Assembly (NCBI GenBank): GCA_900550745.1 | Contig: URTO01000012.1 | Location: forward strand, 1-13,973 | Length of the DNA stretch: 13,973 nucleotides | From: an uncultured Desulfovibrio sp. | GTDB lineage: Bacteria; Desulfobacterota; Desulfovibrionia; Desulfovibrionales; Desulfovibrionaceae | Direction of reading: 5' to 3' | Shown here: one piece after another, positions 1 through 10,281 of the stretch | Layout: each line of letters starts with the position of its first letter | How positions within the stretch are numbered: position 1 is the stretch's first letter | The notes under the pieces: generated by a model | The model's input: only the letters and a program-made list of their open reading frames with translations | Databases searched by the model: none | Told to the model about the DNA's origin: nothing | Position numbers and translations under genes: made by a program

Positions 1-884
1 CCAAGGATGAAATCGCAAAAGCCTTCAAGAAGCTCGCCCGCAAGTACCACCCGGATCTCAACCCCGGAAACAAGGAGTCCGAGGAAAAGTTCAAGGAAAT
101 AAACGAGGCGTACGAAGTTCTCAAAGACGAGCAGAAGCGGAAGATGTATGACCAGCTCGGCCCCAACTGGCAGCAGGGCCAGCAGTTCGGCGGCAATCCG
201 TTCGGCGGGGGCAACCCCTACGGCGGCGGTACGCGCTTTACGTTCAACGGGCAGGAATTCGGCGGCCAAGGCTTTGACGGCTCCGGGTTCAGCGACTTTT
301 TTGAAACCCTGTTCGGCAGCCGTCAGGGGGGGAGCGCCGGCGGCCCGTTCGGCGGCTATGCCTCGCGTCCGCAGCGGGGCCGCGACATCGAGGCCGATAT
401 TTCCATCACGCTTGAGGACGCCGTGAAGGGCGGCGAGCGCAGCCTTACGCTTGAGGGCGGGGACGGCACCAAGACCCTGAAAGTGAATATCCCCGCCGGG
501 GTGAAGGACGGCGCCAAGCTCCGCCTTGCCGGGCAGGGCTATGATTCGCCCAACGGCGGGCCGAAGGGCGATCTGTATCTGCGGATACGTTTTGCGCCGC
601 ATTCGTTGTTCCATGTCGACGGCACGGATCTCATCTACGAGGTGCGGATTGCACCGTGGGAAGCCGTGCTTGGGGCGAAGGTCAAAGTCCCCACCCTTGA
701 CGGGAACGTCGAGCTTTCCATTCCCGCCGGGACCGGAAGCGGGAAGAAGATGCGTCTGCGCGGCAAGGGCCTTGGCCCGGCGAAGTCGCGCGGCGATCTG
801 TATGTGCGGGTCGGCATCGACGCGCCGAAGGATCTCACGCCGAAGCAGCGTGAACTGTGGGAAGCCCTTGCGGCGGAAAAATAA
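1..884 (+). CDS. cbpA: CbpA-type J-domain co-chaperone (5' end outside window)
   Basis: DnaJ-family co-chaperone that would stimulate DnaK and deliver unfolded clients in the cytoplasm. The reading frame is open from base 3 and gives 293 residues. The visible part begins inside the J-domain: the HPD triad that triggers DnaK ATP hydrolysis is at visible residues 16-18, so only about 15-20 N-terminal residues are missing. A Gly/Phe/Gln-rich linker follows (about residues 50-120), then the two beta-rich C-terminal client-binding domains. There is no CXXCXGXG zinc-finger region between linker and C-domain, so this is a class B J-protein of the CbpA type and not canonical DnaJ. The CbpM-like gene immediately downstream supports this. 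Stop at 882-884. Confidence 0.9.
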   Translation, partial: KDEIAKAFKKLARKYHPDLNPGNKESEEKFKEINEAYEVLKDEQKRKMYDQLGPNWQQGQQFGGNPFGGGNPYGGGTRFTFNGQEFGGQGFDGSGFSDFFETLFGSRQGGSAGGPFGGYASRPQRGRDIEADISITLEDAVKGGERSLTLEGGDGTKTLKVNIPAGVKDGAKLRLAGQGYDSPNGGPKGDLYLRIRFAPHSLFHVDGTDLIYEVRIAPWEAVLGAKVKVPTLDGNVELSIPAGTGSGKKMRLRGKGLGPAKSRGDLYVRVGIDAPKDLTPKQRELWEALAAEK

Positions 885-929
885 CGCCGCGTTCCGTTTT
901 TGAAGGACAATGTCAGGGGAGATGATCAT

Positions 930-1238
930 ATGGAACTTTTGCAGAATACAAAGGACGTGCCGAGCCGTTCGACCCTTATCGTCTGGGGCGAATTTCTGGA
1001 ACTGACCGGGACGACCCCGGATCGCCTTTCCGAATTGATGGACATCGGGTGGCTCAAACCCACGCGCACGGCGGAATCGGCATTGTTGTTCCGGCAGGAT
1101 GACGTATACCGTATCCGCAAACTTGAGCGGCTGTGCAGCGATTTTGAACTGCACACGCTCGGCGGATCCATAGTAATGGACCTGCTGGATCGTATCGCAA
1201 CGTTAGAGTTGCGTATCCGTGAGTTGACAGATCGTTAG
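930..1238 (+). CDS. cbpM: CbpM-like chaperone modulator (MerR-like fold)
   Basis: Small cytoplasmic protein of 102 residues that in known systems binds the CbpA J-domain and restrains it. The N-terminal half contains a helix-turn-helix-like stretch (about residues 19-60) with MerR-like features, including GWLKP and a downstream FRQDDVYRIRKLERL segment. The C-terminus is a leucine-rich helix (MDLLDRIATLELRIRELTDR) suited to dimerisation. I chose the ATG at 930 because AGGGGAG lies 8 nt upstream; an in-frame TTG at 900 has no better ribosome site. The gene begins 45 nt after cbpA, the usual cbpA-cbpM order. A MerR-type DNA-binding regulator of the chaperone genes is the alternative, and the sequence alone does not separate the two. 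Confidence 0.75.
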   Translation: MELLQNTKDVPSRSTLIVWGEFLELTGTTPDRLSELMDIGWLKPTRTAESALLFRQDDVYRIRKLERLCSDFELHTLGGSIVMDLLDRIATLELRIRELTDR

Positions 1239-1251
1239 TACGCCTTATTGT
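1224..1251 (+). promoter_or_regulatory. candidate sigma-70 promoter for clpB
   Basis: A perfect TTGACA at 1224-1229 overlaps the last codons of the cbpM-like gene. A TATTGT (4/6) follows after 16 nt at 1246-1251. Transcription would start about 100 nt upstream of the clpB ATG. I saw no CIRCE inverted repeat and no convincing sigma-32 element between 1239 and 1355, so heat regulation is not explained by this segment; clpB may also be read from the cbpA promoter. Confidence 0.4.
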
Positions 1252-1355
1252 TAGAGAGAAAGCGATAGCGATATCACTTTTGCAGTCATGTTGCATTCGA
1301 GGCGTTTTGTCTCTGGTGCCGCTGCTGCGCTACAATGCAATAGAGGTGAACCATT

Positions 1356-3977
<2,622 letters not shown>

Positions 3978-3984
3978 GGTTCGG

Positions 3985-4022
3985 AAAAGGGTGGAAGGCG
4001 GAGGCGCTTTCCGCCCTTTTTT
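3985..4022 (+). terminator. strong intrinsic terminator after clpB, probably bidirectional
   Basis: Bases 3985-4000 pair with 4005-4020 in a 16-bp stem with two G-U pairs and a GAGG loop. It starts 8 nt after the clpB stop and ends in a T-run (4017-4022). The stem base is A-rich on the left (AAAA, 3985-3988), so the same hairpin could also stop transcription arriving on the minus strand from the convergent lipoprotein gene. Confidence 0.9.
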
Positions 4023-4023
4023 A

Positions 4024-4066
4024 GGCTCTGTCATGGAATGAAACAACCGCATTCCATGCCAGAGCC
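4024..4066. repeat. 43-bp palindromic remnant of the MITE-like family (copy D)
   Basis: Seventeen-base arms (4024-4040 and 4050-4066) pair with one mismatch around a 9-nt loop. Read on the minus strand, its first 29 bases match the left end of copy C (from 13895) at 27 of 29 positions, and its last bases match the family's right end. The simplest reading is a copy that lost its interior and kept both ends. It lies one base after the clpB terminator T-run and is followed by TTTT, so it may act as a second hairpin between two convergent genes. No clear target duplication is visible. Confidence 0.7.
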
Positions 4067-4113
4067 TTTTCCATTGTCCCCGTATAGGTAAGATGTCCAG
4101 CGGACGGGAACCG

Positions 4114-4797
4114 TTACTGCTTTTCCTTGATGCTGAGTATGCCGTCGTCGGATTCGCTGACTTCCAGCCATGTGTCGCCGGGGGTGGTTTGGGCGAGGTA
4201 CTCCTTGGCGCCCGTGACCATCACGCCCAGCATTTTGCGGTTGTCAAACGAGTCCCCGGTATAGGTGACGATCGTTTCCCACATTTTTTTCTTCGTTTTC
4301 AGGGAATCGGCGGCAAGCAGCAGGACGATCTTGTTTTGGAGCACGTCCTTTTGGGTGTTCTTGTAGCCCGTAACGCCGTAGGTCGGGGTTGAAACGGATG
4401 TCCTGCCGGTTTTCCCCGTCAACGTGTTGGTATATTCCCCCGTACCTCTGGTTTCGACCCGCGTCACGCCGTAGACGGGCTCGGAAACGGTCGTCTGCCG
4501 GGCGACCGTTCGGCTCTTGTATCCCGCGAAAAGCACCGCCGTGGCGTGGGGGAGGCTTCTGGTCACCTTCAGGCCCGCTTCGGGCAGGGCGCTTTCAAGG
4601 TTCCGCTTGAGCTCCAGAAAGACGAGATCGTCCTCTTGGCCCTTGACCGCCATGATATAGTAAACGTCCCCGATGCCGGTTTGGATGTCGCCGTTGGTGA
4701 CGGCATTGATTTTTATGGCGTACTGGTTGGCGGCGCAGCCGGGGAGCAGAAGGCACGCCGCAAGCAGGGCGTACAGGCAGGGCCGGGGAAAGGTCAT
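4114..4797 (-). CDS. unrecognised outer-membrane-type lipoprotein
   Basis: Protein of 227 residues. The N-terminus has an Arg, a hydrophobic core and a lipobox LLPGC with the lipidated cysteine at residue 21. The +2 residue is Ala, not Asp, so outer-membrane sorting is expected. The mature part has a Val/Ile-rich segment (about 50-100), then a central region in which the motif YGVTxxxT occurs twice (YGVTRVET and YGVTGYKNT) between Thr/Gly-rich stretches, and a C-terminal mixed alpha/beta part ending in SIKEKQ. I do not recognise the family; it has the general feel of DUF4136-type lipoproteins but I cannot support that. The start is fixed by GGAGG 6 nt before the ATG at 4797 and by the signal peptide; the open frame runs further upstream through the CT microsatellite, but an extension would bury the signal. 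Convergent with clpB. Confidence 0.8.
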   Translation of the reverse strand: MTFPRPCLYALLAACLLLPGCAANQYAIKINAVTNGDIQTGIGDVYYIMAVKGQEDDLVFLELKRNLESALPEAGLKVTRSLPHATAVLFAGYKSRTVARQTTVSEPVYGVTRVETRGTGEYTNTLTGKTGRTSVSTPTYGVTGYKNTQKDVLQNKIVLLLAADSLKTKKKMWETIVTYTGDSFDNRKMLGVMVTGAKEYLAQTTPGDTWLEVSESDDGILSIKEKQ

Positions 4798-4969
4798 GGA
4801 TGGCCTCCGGGGGATGCGGCGTTGCCGCGTTGTCGAGCCTTGGCAGCCCCCGTAATCCCGTCTTGGGCGGGGTTTTGTTCCGGGAGGGCTGGGTATGCTG
4901 TGGGGATGCCTTGGCTTCGCCTGCGCTGGACGGGGTGCGAAGCCGCGCAGGGCATCATCTGGGCGAACA

Positions 4970-5076
<107 letters not shown>

Positions 5077-5299
5077 ACCGGTTTGGGCAGTTTTTCCCTG
5101 ATGCGGAAGCGTCACGCATGGCGCGGCGGGGCCGCAGGCGGGTATCCGCATCACGCAGCCGAAACACCATGCGAGGCCGGGCAGGGCCACGGGGAGCCGC
5201 CTTGGGACGGCTTTCGCCCCTTACATCCCGTCCCCTCTATCATCCTCCCATGCCTATGGCAATCGGGCGGGGAGGGCGGCGTTTTCCCTTCGTTCTTTC
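5077..5299. other. gene-free stretch upstream of ileS with inverted repeats
   Basis: I see no credible gene here. Inverted repeat 1 pairs TGATGCGGA (5099-5107) with TCCGCATCA (5145-5153) and encloses a second hairpin, GCGGC/GCCGC (5123-5135). Inverted repeat 2 pairs GGGACGG (5204-5210) with CCGTCCC (5228-5234). A further imperfect one lies before the microsatellite (4905-4955, arms GATGCC and GGCTTCGC). They lie upstream of the likely ileS transcription start, so they are not an obvious leader of that mRNA. They could be operators, an unrecognised small RNA, or chance in GC-rich DNA. Confidence 0.35.
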
Positions 5300-5328
5300 T
5301 TGACAACCGCGCAGCCTTGAAGCACAAT
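5300..5328 (+). promoter_or_regulatory. sigma-70 promoter for ileS
   Basis: TTGACA at 5300-5305, a 17-nt spacer, then CACAAT (4/6, with the conserved final T) at 5323-5328. The predicted start lies about 35-40 nt before the ileS ATG, leaving a short leader that carries the AAGGAG ribosome site. The local base composition turns AT-rich here, unlike the flanks. Confidence 0.65.
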
Positions 5329-5370
5329 TTTTCGATTACACTTTGGTGTGGATATATAAGGAGCCTGTCC

Positions 5371-8196
5371 ATGAGCGATTACAAAAAGAGCCTGAATCTT
5401 CCCAATACATCCTTCCCCATGAAAGCCAATCTCACCCAGCGTGAGCCCGAAATGCTGCGCTGGTGGGAAGAGAACAATATTTACGGAGCCATGCTGGAAG
5501 CTTCGGGCAGCCGGGGCTCTTTTCGCCTGCACGACGGCCCGCCCTACGCCAACGGCCATCTGCATCTCGGCCATGCCCTGAACAAGATCCTCAAGGACAT
5601 CACCATCAAGTCCCGCAACATTCAGGGGCAGCAGTCCGTGTATGTGCCCGGCTGGGACTGCCACGGCCTGCCCATCGAATTGAAGGTTGAGCACGAGCTT
5701 GGCGAAAAGAAAAAGGAAATGCCTCCCTATGCGGTGCGCCGCCGCTGCCGCCAGTACGCGGACAAGTTCGTCGATATCCAGCGCAAGGAATTCAAGCGCC
5801 TCGGCGTGCTCGGCGACTGGGATCATCCCTACAAGACCATGCTCCCCGAATACGAGTCCGCCACGGCTGCCGAGCTGGCGAATTTCGTGGAAAAGGGCAA
5901 TGTTGTCCGCAGCAAGAAGCCCATTTACTGGTGCTGTTCCTGCCAGACGGCGCTTGCCGAGGCCGAAGTGGAGTATGCCGACCACAAGTCGCCGTCCATT
6001 TACGTCCGTTTTCCGCTGGCCGACGACAAGCTCAAGACGGTTTTTGAGAAAGCCGATCCGTCCCGCGCCTATGTAATCATCTGGACGACGACCCCGTGGA
6101 CTTTGCCGAGCAATATGGCTGTGGCGCTGCATCCTGAATTTGAATATTCGCTGGTCGAATACGAAGGCAGCCAGTACGTGCTCGCCACGGAACTTGTCGA
6201 AAGCGTCGCCAAGGCGTGCGGCTGGGACATGGACGGCGTAAAGACCGTGGGGATCGCCGCCGGGAAGCAGCTTGAACGCATCAAGGCCCGTCATCCGTTC
6301 TACGACCGCGAGTCTCTGCTGATCCTCGGCGGCCATGTGACGCTCGACGCCGGCACCGGCTGCGTCCATACCGCTCCCGGACACGGCCGCGAGGACTACG
6401 AAGTCTGCCTCCAGTACGGCATCGACATCTATTCCCCGCTCAACGACCGCGGCGAATACCTCGACAGCGTGGAGTTTTTCGCCGGGTTGCAGGTGCAGAA
6501 GGCCAACCCCAACGTCATTGAGAAGCTCAAGGAAGTCGGCAACCTGATGGGGCAGGCCGACATCACGCACTCCTATCCGCATTGCTGGCGCTGCAAAAAT
6601 CCCGTCATCTTCCGCGCCACGACCCAGTGGTTCGTGAGCATGGACGCCAACGGGCTGCGCCAGAAGGCGTTGAAGGCCATCCGCAACGACGTGGAATGGA
6701 TTCCGGGCTGGGGCGAGGAACGCATCTACAATATGATCGAACAGCGCCCCGACTGGTGCGTTTCCCGCCAGCGTCTGTGGGGCGTGCCGATTCTGGCCCT
6801 GCTGTGCGAGGACTGCGGCGAGGCTTGGAACGATCCCGAATGGATGCGCGACATCGCCGCCCGGTTCGCCAAGCATCCCACCGGCTGCGACTACTGGTAT
6901 GAAGCCGACATGAAGGACATCGTGCCCGAAGGGTTGAAGTGCCCCAAGTGCGGCGGCCAACACTGGAAGCGCGAATCCGACATCCTCGACGTGTGGTTCG
7001 ACTCCGGGACGAGCTTCGCGGCGGTGCTCGAAAAGCGCCCCGAATTGGGCTTCCCCGCCGACCTCTACCTTGAGGGATCGGATCAGCACCGCGGCTGGTT
7101 CCACTCCTCGCTGCTCGCGTCCATCGGCACGCGCGGCGTCCCGCCCTACAAGGCGGTGCTCACGCACGGCTACGTGGTTGACGGCGAGGGCCGCAAGATG
7201 TCCAAGTCCCTCGGCAACGGCATTGAGCTTGACGAGATCATCAGCAAGCATGGCGCGGAAATCATCCGCATGTGGGTGTCTTCCGTGGATTACCGCGAGG
7301 ACGTGCGCATTTCGGTGGAAATCGTGAACCGCCTTGTGGACGCCTACCGCCGCATCCGCAACACCTGCCGCTACCTGCTCGGCAACCTGAACGACATGAC
7401 GAAGGCCGACCTTGTGGACGTGAAGGACATGGATCCGCTGGATCGCTATGCCCTCGACGTCGCCGCGCGCACGCACCAGCGCGTGCAGGACGCCTACCGG
7501 GACTATGAATTCCATAAGGTTTTCCATTCCCTGCACAACCTGTGCTCCACGGATTTGTCCGCGTTCTATCTGGACATCCTCAAGGATCGCCTGTATTCCT
7601 CCGCGCCCGCGAGCCGCGCCCGCCGTTCCGCCCAGACCGCGCTGTACCACATCCTGCTGATGCTCGTGCAGGACATGGCCCCGGTCTTGAGCTTCACGGC
7701 CGAGGAAGTGTTCCGCCACATCCCCGAAGCCCTGCATCCCGGCGCGAAGAGCGTGTTCGCCTTCCAGCTCATGGATGCGGACGCCTTCCTGCTGGACGAT
7801 GCCGCCCGCAGGCGCTGGGAGGCCGTGCTCGCCGCGCGTACCGAAGTGACCCGCGCCATCGAGCCGCTCCGCAAGGCCGGAACCGTGGGCCATGCGCTGG
7901 ACACCGCCGTGACCCTGTACGCCTCGCCGGAGCTGCTGGAAGTGCTCGGCGGCATCGGCACGGATCTGCGCGCCGTGTGCATCGTGTCCCAGCTCCATTT
8001 GGCTCCGCTTGCCGACGCGCCCGCCGATCTCGCTCAGGCCGACATTGCCGAATGCGGCAAGCTGGCCGTGGGCGTGGCAAAGGCCGTTGGCGAGAAGTGC
8101 GAGCGCTGCTGGATTTACAGCGACGAGCTCGGCTCCGATCCCGAACACCCGACGCTGTGCCCGCGCTGCGCCGCCGTTATGAAGGAACTCGCGTAG
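5371..8196 (+). CDS. ileS: isoleucyl-tRNA synthetase
   Basis: Charges tRNA-Ile with isoleucine in the cytoplasm. The protein has 941 residues, the usual bacterial length. Class I signature HLGH is at residues 65-68 within PPYANGHLHLGH, and KMSKS at 609-613. The CP1 editing domain lies between them, with the conserved TTTPWTLPSN stretch. A C-terminal zinc ribbon is present with C910, C913 (CERC) and C930, C933 (CPRC), the type found in many Gram-negative IleS enzymes. The ATG at 5371 has AAGGAG 8 nt upstream; the open frame extends farther back but that part is low-complexity intergenic DNA. The stop overlaps the lspA start by one base, so the two are translationally linked. Confidence 0.98.
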   Translation: MSDYKKSLNLPNTSFPMKANLTQREPEMLRWWEENNIYGAMLEASGSRGSFRLHDGPPYANGHLHLGHALNKILKDITIKSRNIQGQQSVYVPGWDCHGLPIELKVEHELGEKKKEMPPYAVRRRCRQYADKFVDIQRKEFKRLGVLGDWDHPYKTMLPEYESATAAELANFVEKGNVVRSKKPIYWCCSCQTALAEAEVEYADHKSPSIYVRFPLADDKLKTVFEKADPSRAYVIIWTTTPWTLPSNMAVALHPEFEYSLVEYEGSQYVLATELVESVAKACGWDMDGVKTVGIAAGKQLERIKARHPFYDRESLLILGGHVTLDAGTGCVHTAPGHGREDYEVCLQYGIDIYSPLNDRGEYLDSVEFFAGLQVQKANPNVIEKLKEVGNLMGQADITHSYPHCWRCKNPVIFRATTQWFVSMDANGLRQKALKAIRNDVEWIPGWGEERIYNMIEQRPDWCVSRQRLWGVPILALLCEDCGEAWNDPEWMRDIAARFAKHPTGCDYWYEADMKDIVPEGLKCPKCGGQHWKRESDILDVWFDSGTSFAAVLEKRPELGFPADLYLEGSDQHRGWFHSSLLASIGTRGVPPYKAVLTHGYVVDGEGRKMSKSLGNGIELDEIISKHGAEIIRMWVSSVDYREDVRISVEIVNRLVDAYRRIRNTCRYLLGNLNDMTKADLVDVKDMDPLDRYALDVAARTHQRVQDAYRDYEFHKVFHSLHNLCSTDLSAFYLDILKDRLYSSAPASRARRSAQTALYHILLMLVQDMAPVLSFTAEEVFRHIPEALHPGAKSVFAFQLMDADAFLLDDAARRRWEAVLAARTEVTRAIEPLRKAGTVGHALDTAVTLYASPELLEVLGGIGTDLRAVCIVSQLHLAPLADAPADLAQADIAECGKLAVGVAKAVGEKCERCWIYSDELGSDPEHPTLCPRCAAVMKELA

Positions 8197-8702
8197 TGGC
8201 AGAGCCGGGCAAGGATACCCGTTACAGGGTTGTTTTGGGCGTCGGCGTCGGCGCGCTTGTGCTCGACCAGCTGACCAAGTTGTGGGTGATGGCGTCACTG
8301 CCCTATTACGGGGCGGTGACGGTCATCCCCGGCTTCTTTGATTTGGTGAACATCCGCAACCGCGGGGCCGCGTTCGGCTTCCTCAACCGATCCGACATCG
8401 AATGGCAGTTTTGGCTGTTCCTCGCGGCCACGCTGGTTTCGGCGGGCGTGATATTCATGCTCGCGCGTTCGGCCCATCGCGGCGAAAAGCTGCTGTTCTG
8501 GGGGCTCGGCATGGTGCTCGGCGGGGCCGTGGGCAACCTTGTGGATCGCATCCGGTTCCGCGCCGTTGTGGATTTTCTGGATTTTTATGTCGGCCAATGG
8601 CATTGGCCCGCGTTCAACGTGGCGGACATCGCCATCTGTTGCGGCGCGCTGCTCGTTTGCCTCAGCATGTGGCTGAAAGGCCCGTCAGGGAGGGCGTCGT
8701 GA
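8196..8702 (+). CDS. lspA: prolipoprotein signal peptidase (signal peptidase II)
   Basis: Inner-membrane aspartic protease that removes signal peptides from diacylglyceryl-modified prolipoproteins, such as the two lipoproteins encoded in this window. 168 residues with four predicted membrane helices. Catalytic aspartates are D126 (RAVVDFLDF) and D144 (FNVADIAI); GNLVDRI (113-119) and the N-terminal LDQLTK are also family hallmarks. It starts with GTG at 8196, whose G is the last base of the ileS stop, and AAGGAA lies 8 nt upstream. The ileS-lspA pairing is widespread in Proteobacteria. Its own stop overlaps the next gene. Confidence 0.97.
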   Translation: MAEPGKDTRYRVVLGVGVGALVLDQLTKLWVMASLPYYGAVTVIPGFFDLVNIRNRGAAFGFLNRSDIEWQFWLFLAATLVSAGVIFMLARSAHRGEKLLFWGLGMVLGGAVGNLVDRIRFRAVVDFLDFYVGQWHWPAFNVADIAICCGALLVCLSMWLKGPSGRAS

Positions 8703-8899
8703 GCCTGTTTTCGCTTGAATGGTGGCAGATCGCGCTGTTGTTTCTGCCCGCGCTGCTGAATTTATGGGGTATCTGGCACGCCTTCAGCCATACCTTTGAA
8801 ACGCCGCTTGAGCGGGTGCTGTGGATGCTCGCCTGCGTGTTTGTTCCCGTCTTCGGCGGCGTGGCCTATGTGCTGTTCGGCTGGCGGCGCGCCCGCTGA
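8699..8899 (+). CDS. small PLDc_N-like two-helix membrane protein
   Basis: Protein of 66 residues, almost entirely two hydrophobic helices (about 8-27 and 38-60) joined by a short polar loop, ending in a basic tail GWRRAR. The second helix pattern, a Trp followed by VFVPVFGGVAYVLFG, matches the N-terminal membrane domain of phospholipase-D/cardiolipin-synthase proteins (PLDc_N), often found as a stand-alone small protein. No catalytic domain is attached, so no enzymatic role is implied. The GTG start at 8699 overlaps the lspA stop in GTGA, with GGGAGGG 4 nt upstream, indicating coupled translation as third gene of the ileS operon. Confidence 0.75.
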   Translation: MSLFSLEWWQIALLFLPALLNLWGIWHAFSHTFETPLERVLWMLACVFVPVFGGVAYVLFGWRRAR

Positions 8900-8900
8900 C

Positions 8901-8929
8901 TTGAGTTCTCTTGGCAAAGGGCGTATCTT
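8901..8929 (+). promoter_or_regulatory. candidate promoter for the cpoB-like gene
   Basis: TTGAGT (8901-8906), 17-nt spacer, TATCTT (8924-8929), in the 63-nt gap after the small membrane-protein gene. Match to consensus is moderate, and read-through from the ileS operon is possible because no terminator hairpin is visible in the gap. Confidence 0.35.
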
Positions 8930-8962
8930 TATTGTCCAAATCCTTTCTTTTAGGGTAATACG

Positions 8963-9814
8963 ATGAAAAAGCCGTATATCTTTCCACTGCTTTTGGGATC
9001 GCTCGTTCTGACCGGCTGCGTCAATAGCCAGATGGACGCCATGCAGATGCGCCTGAACCAGCAGGAGCAGCAGATCCGCCTTTTGAGCAGCCAGCTTTCC
9101 GGCGTGCAGCCCGCACAGGCGGACACGTGGGCGCAGGTTCAGTCCTTGCGTCAGGAGATGAGCGCCGTGAAAGGGCAGATCGACGACTTCAACAACGCTA
9201 CGGCCGCTGCTGGCGGGCTTCCCGGCCTCGCCCAGCGCGTAAACAACCATGAGGCCGCGTTGCAGGCCATCGCCACGCAGTTCGGCATGGAACTGCCCGT
9301 GGCCGCCGCTCCGGGCGATCCCGGAACGCTTCCCGCCACGCCCGGCATGGCCGACGCCACCGCCGCGCCTGCCATGCAGCCCCAGCAGGCCGCTCCCGCC
9401 CCCCAGCAGGCCGCCCCGCAGACGCAGGCGCAGAGCGACATCGCCAAAGCCCTCTATGACAACGGCGTGCAGTCGTTCAACGCCCGCAATTATAAGCAGG
9501 CCCTCAAGTCCTTCTCGGACTTCACGGACACCTACGCCAAGCACAGGCTTATTTCCAACGCGTGGTTCTGGCGCGGCGAGTGCAACTACCAGCTTGGGAA
9601 TTTCCCGGCCGCCGCACTGGATTACGAACAGGTCATCTCCAAGTATGGTTCGAGCGGGAAGGCCGCTTCCGCGTACCTGAAGCAGGGGATGTGCTTCATC
9701 AAGGCCGGGAAGAAGGACGCCGCCAAAGTCCGTTTGCAGGAACTCGTCAAGAAGTTCCCCAAGTCGCCTGAAGCGACCCGCGCCGCACAGCTCATGAAAG
9801 ACCACAAGATATAG
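8963..9814 (+). CDS. cpoB: CpoB/YbgF-like lipoprotein with coiled coil and TPR repeats
   Basis: Envelope protein of 283 residues. CpoB coordinates outer-membrane constriction (Tol-Pal) with peptidoglycan synthesis at division in E. coli. The N-terminus has a lipobox LTGC with Cys19 followed by Val, predicting an outer-membrane-anchored lipoprotein; E. coli CpoB is instead a soluble periplasmic protein. Residues about 21-100 form a Gln/Leu-rich coiled coil. An Ala/Pro/Gln linker (about 118-158) leads to three tetratricopeptide-like repeats (about 160-283), with typical ALYDNGVQSF, FWRGECNYQLGNF and YLKQGMCFIKAG segments. This is the YbgF/CpoB layout. The weak AGGGT ribosome site precedes the ATG at 8963. 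It is followed after 8 nt by the ferredoxin gene. tolQRAB-pal is not in the window. Confidence 0.8.
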   Translation: MKKPYIFPLLLGSLVLTGCVNSQMDAMQMRLNQQEQQIRLLSSQLSGVQPAQADTWAQVQSLRQEMSAVKGQIDDFNNATAAAGGLPGLAQRVNNHEAALQAIATQFGMELPVAAAPGDPGTLPATPGMADATAAPAMQPQQAAPAPQQAAPQTQAQSDIAKALYDNGVQSFNARNYKQALKSFSDFTDTYAKHRLISNAWFWRGECNYQLGNFPAAALDYEQVISKYGSSGKAASAYLKQGMCFIKAGKKDAAKVRLQELVKKFPKSPEATRAAQLMKDHKI

Positions 9815-9822
9815 GAAGCGCC

Positions 9823-10272
9823 ATGAGCCAGGAAGCCAAGCCCTACCGCAGCAACGTGCATCTGACGTTTCCCCCGGCCATTTCGGGGGCGCCGCTGGTC
9901 TGCAACCTGACCCGGCTGTTTGACCTTGATTTCAACATCAGCACGGCCCAGATCACGCCGCGGCAGGAAGGTTTTTTGACTCTCGAACTGTCGGGTTCAC
10001 GCGATGCCTGCGACAAGGGGATCAGTTACCTGCGGGAAAAGGGTGTGTTGGTTTCGCCCGTGGCGCAGCGGATCCGGCATAATGAGGACAAGTGTATGCA
10101 ATGCGGCATGTGTACGGCTTTGTGCCCGTCCTCCGCGCTGACCGTGGACGTCAAAACGCGCCTTCTTGCATTCGACAAGGAAAAGTGTACAGTATGTGCG
10201 CGCTGCATCCGTATTTGCCCTGTCGGGGCCATGCAGATGGACGCTCCTGAAGAGGGTGTTCTGACCGAATGA
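9823..10272 (+). CDS. NIL-domain protein with two 4Fe-4S clusters
   Basis: Protein of 149 residues. The first 75 or so fit the NIL fold, a small ACT-like domain otherwise found at the C-terminus of methionine-importer ATPases; VHLTFPPAISGAPLVCNLTRLFDLDFNI is its typical start. The rest is a 2[4Fe-4S] ferredoxin: cysteines 91, 94, 97, 101 and 122, 125, 128, 132, each set closing in CP. Such NIL-ferredoxins occur in anaerobes, and several are linked to methionine or homocysteine metabolism, where the NIL domain may sense or bind a ligand; here that is inference. The ATG follows AGGAAG, which overlaps the cpoB stop, so the two are probably co-transcribed. The stop lies 9 nt before a tRNA gene. 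Confidence 0.88.
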   Translation: MSQEAKPYRSNVHLTFPPAISGAPLVCNLTRLFDLDFNISTAQITPRQEGFLTLELSGSRDACDKGISYLREKGVLVSPVAQRIRHNEDKCMQCGMCTALCPSSALTVDVKTRLLAFDKEKCTVCARCIRICPVGAMQMDAPEEGVLTE

Positions 10273-10281
10273 CGCCCCTGA

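Noticed and set aside
1239..1355. CIRCE or sigma-32 site upstream of clpB
   Set aside because: No TTAGCACTC/GAGTGCTAA repeat and no convincing heat-shock promoter found by eye.
4840..4885. Short hairpin CCCGTC/GGCGGG followed by GTTTT
   Set aside because: Six base pairs only and no upstream plus-strand gene to terminate.
5254..8298. 1014-residue open frame antisense to ileS
   Set aside because: Shadow of ileS caused by GC bias; the sense strand has all IleS motifs.
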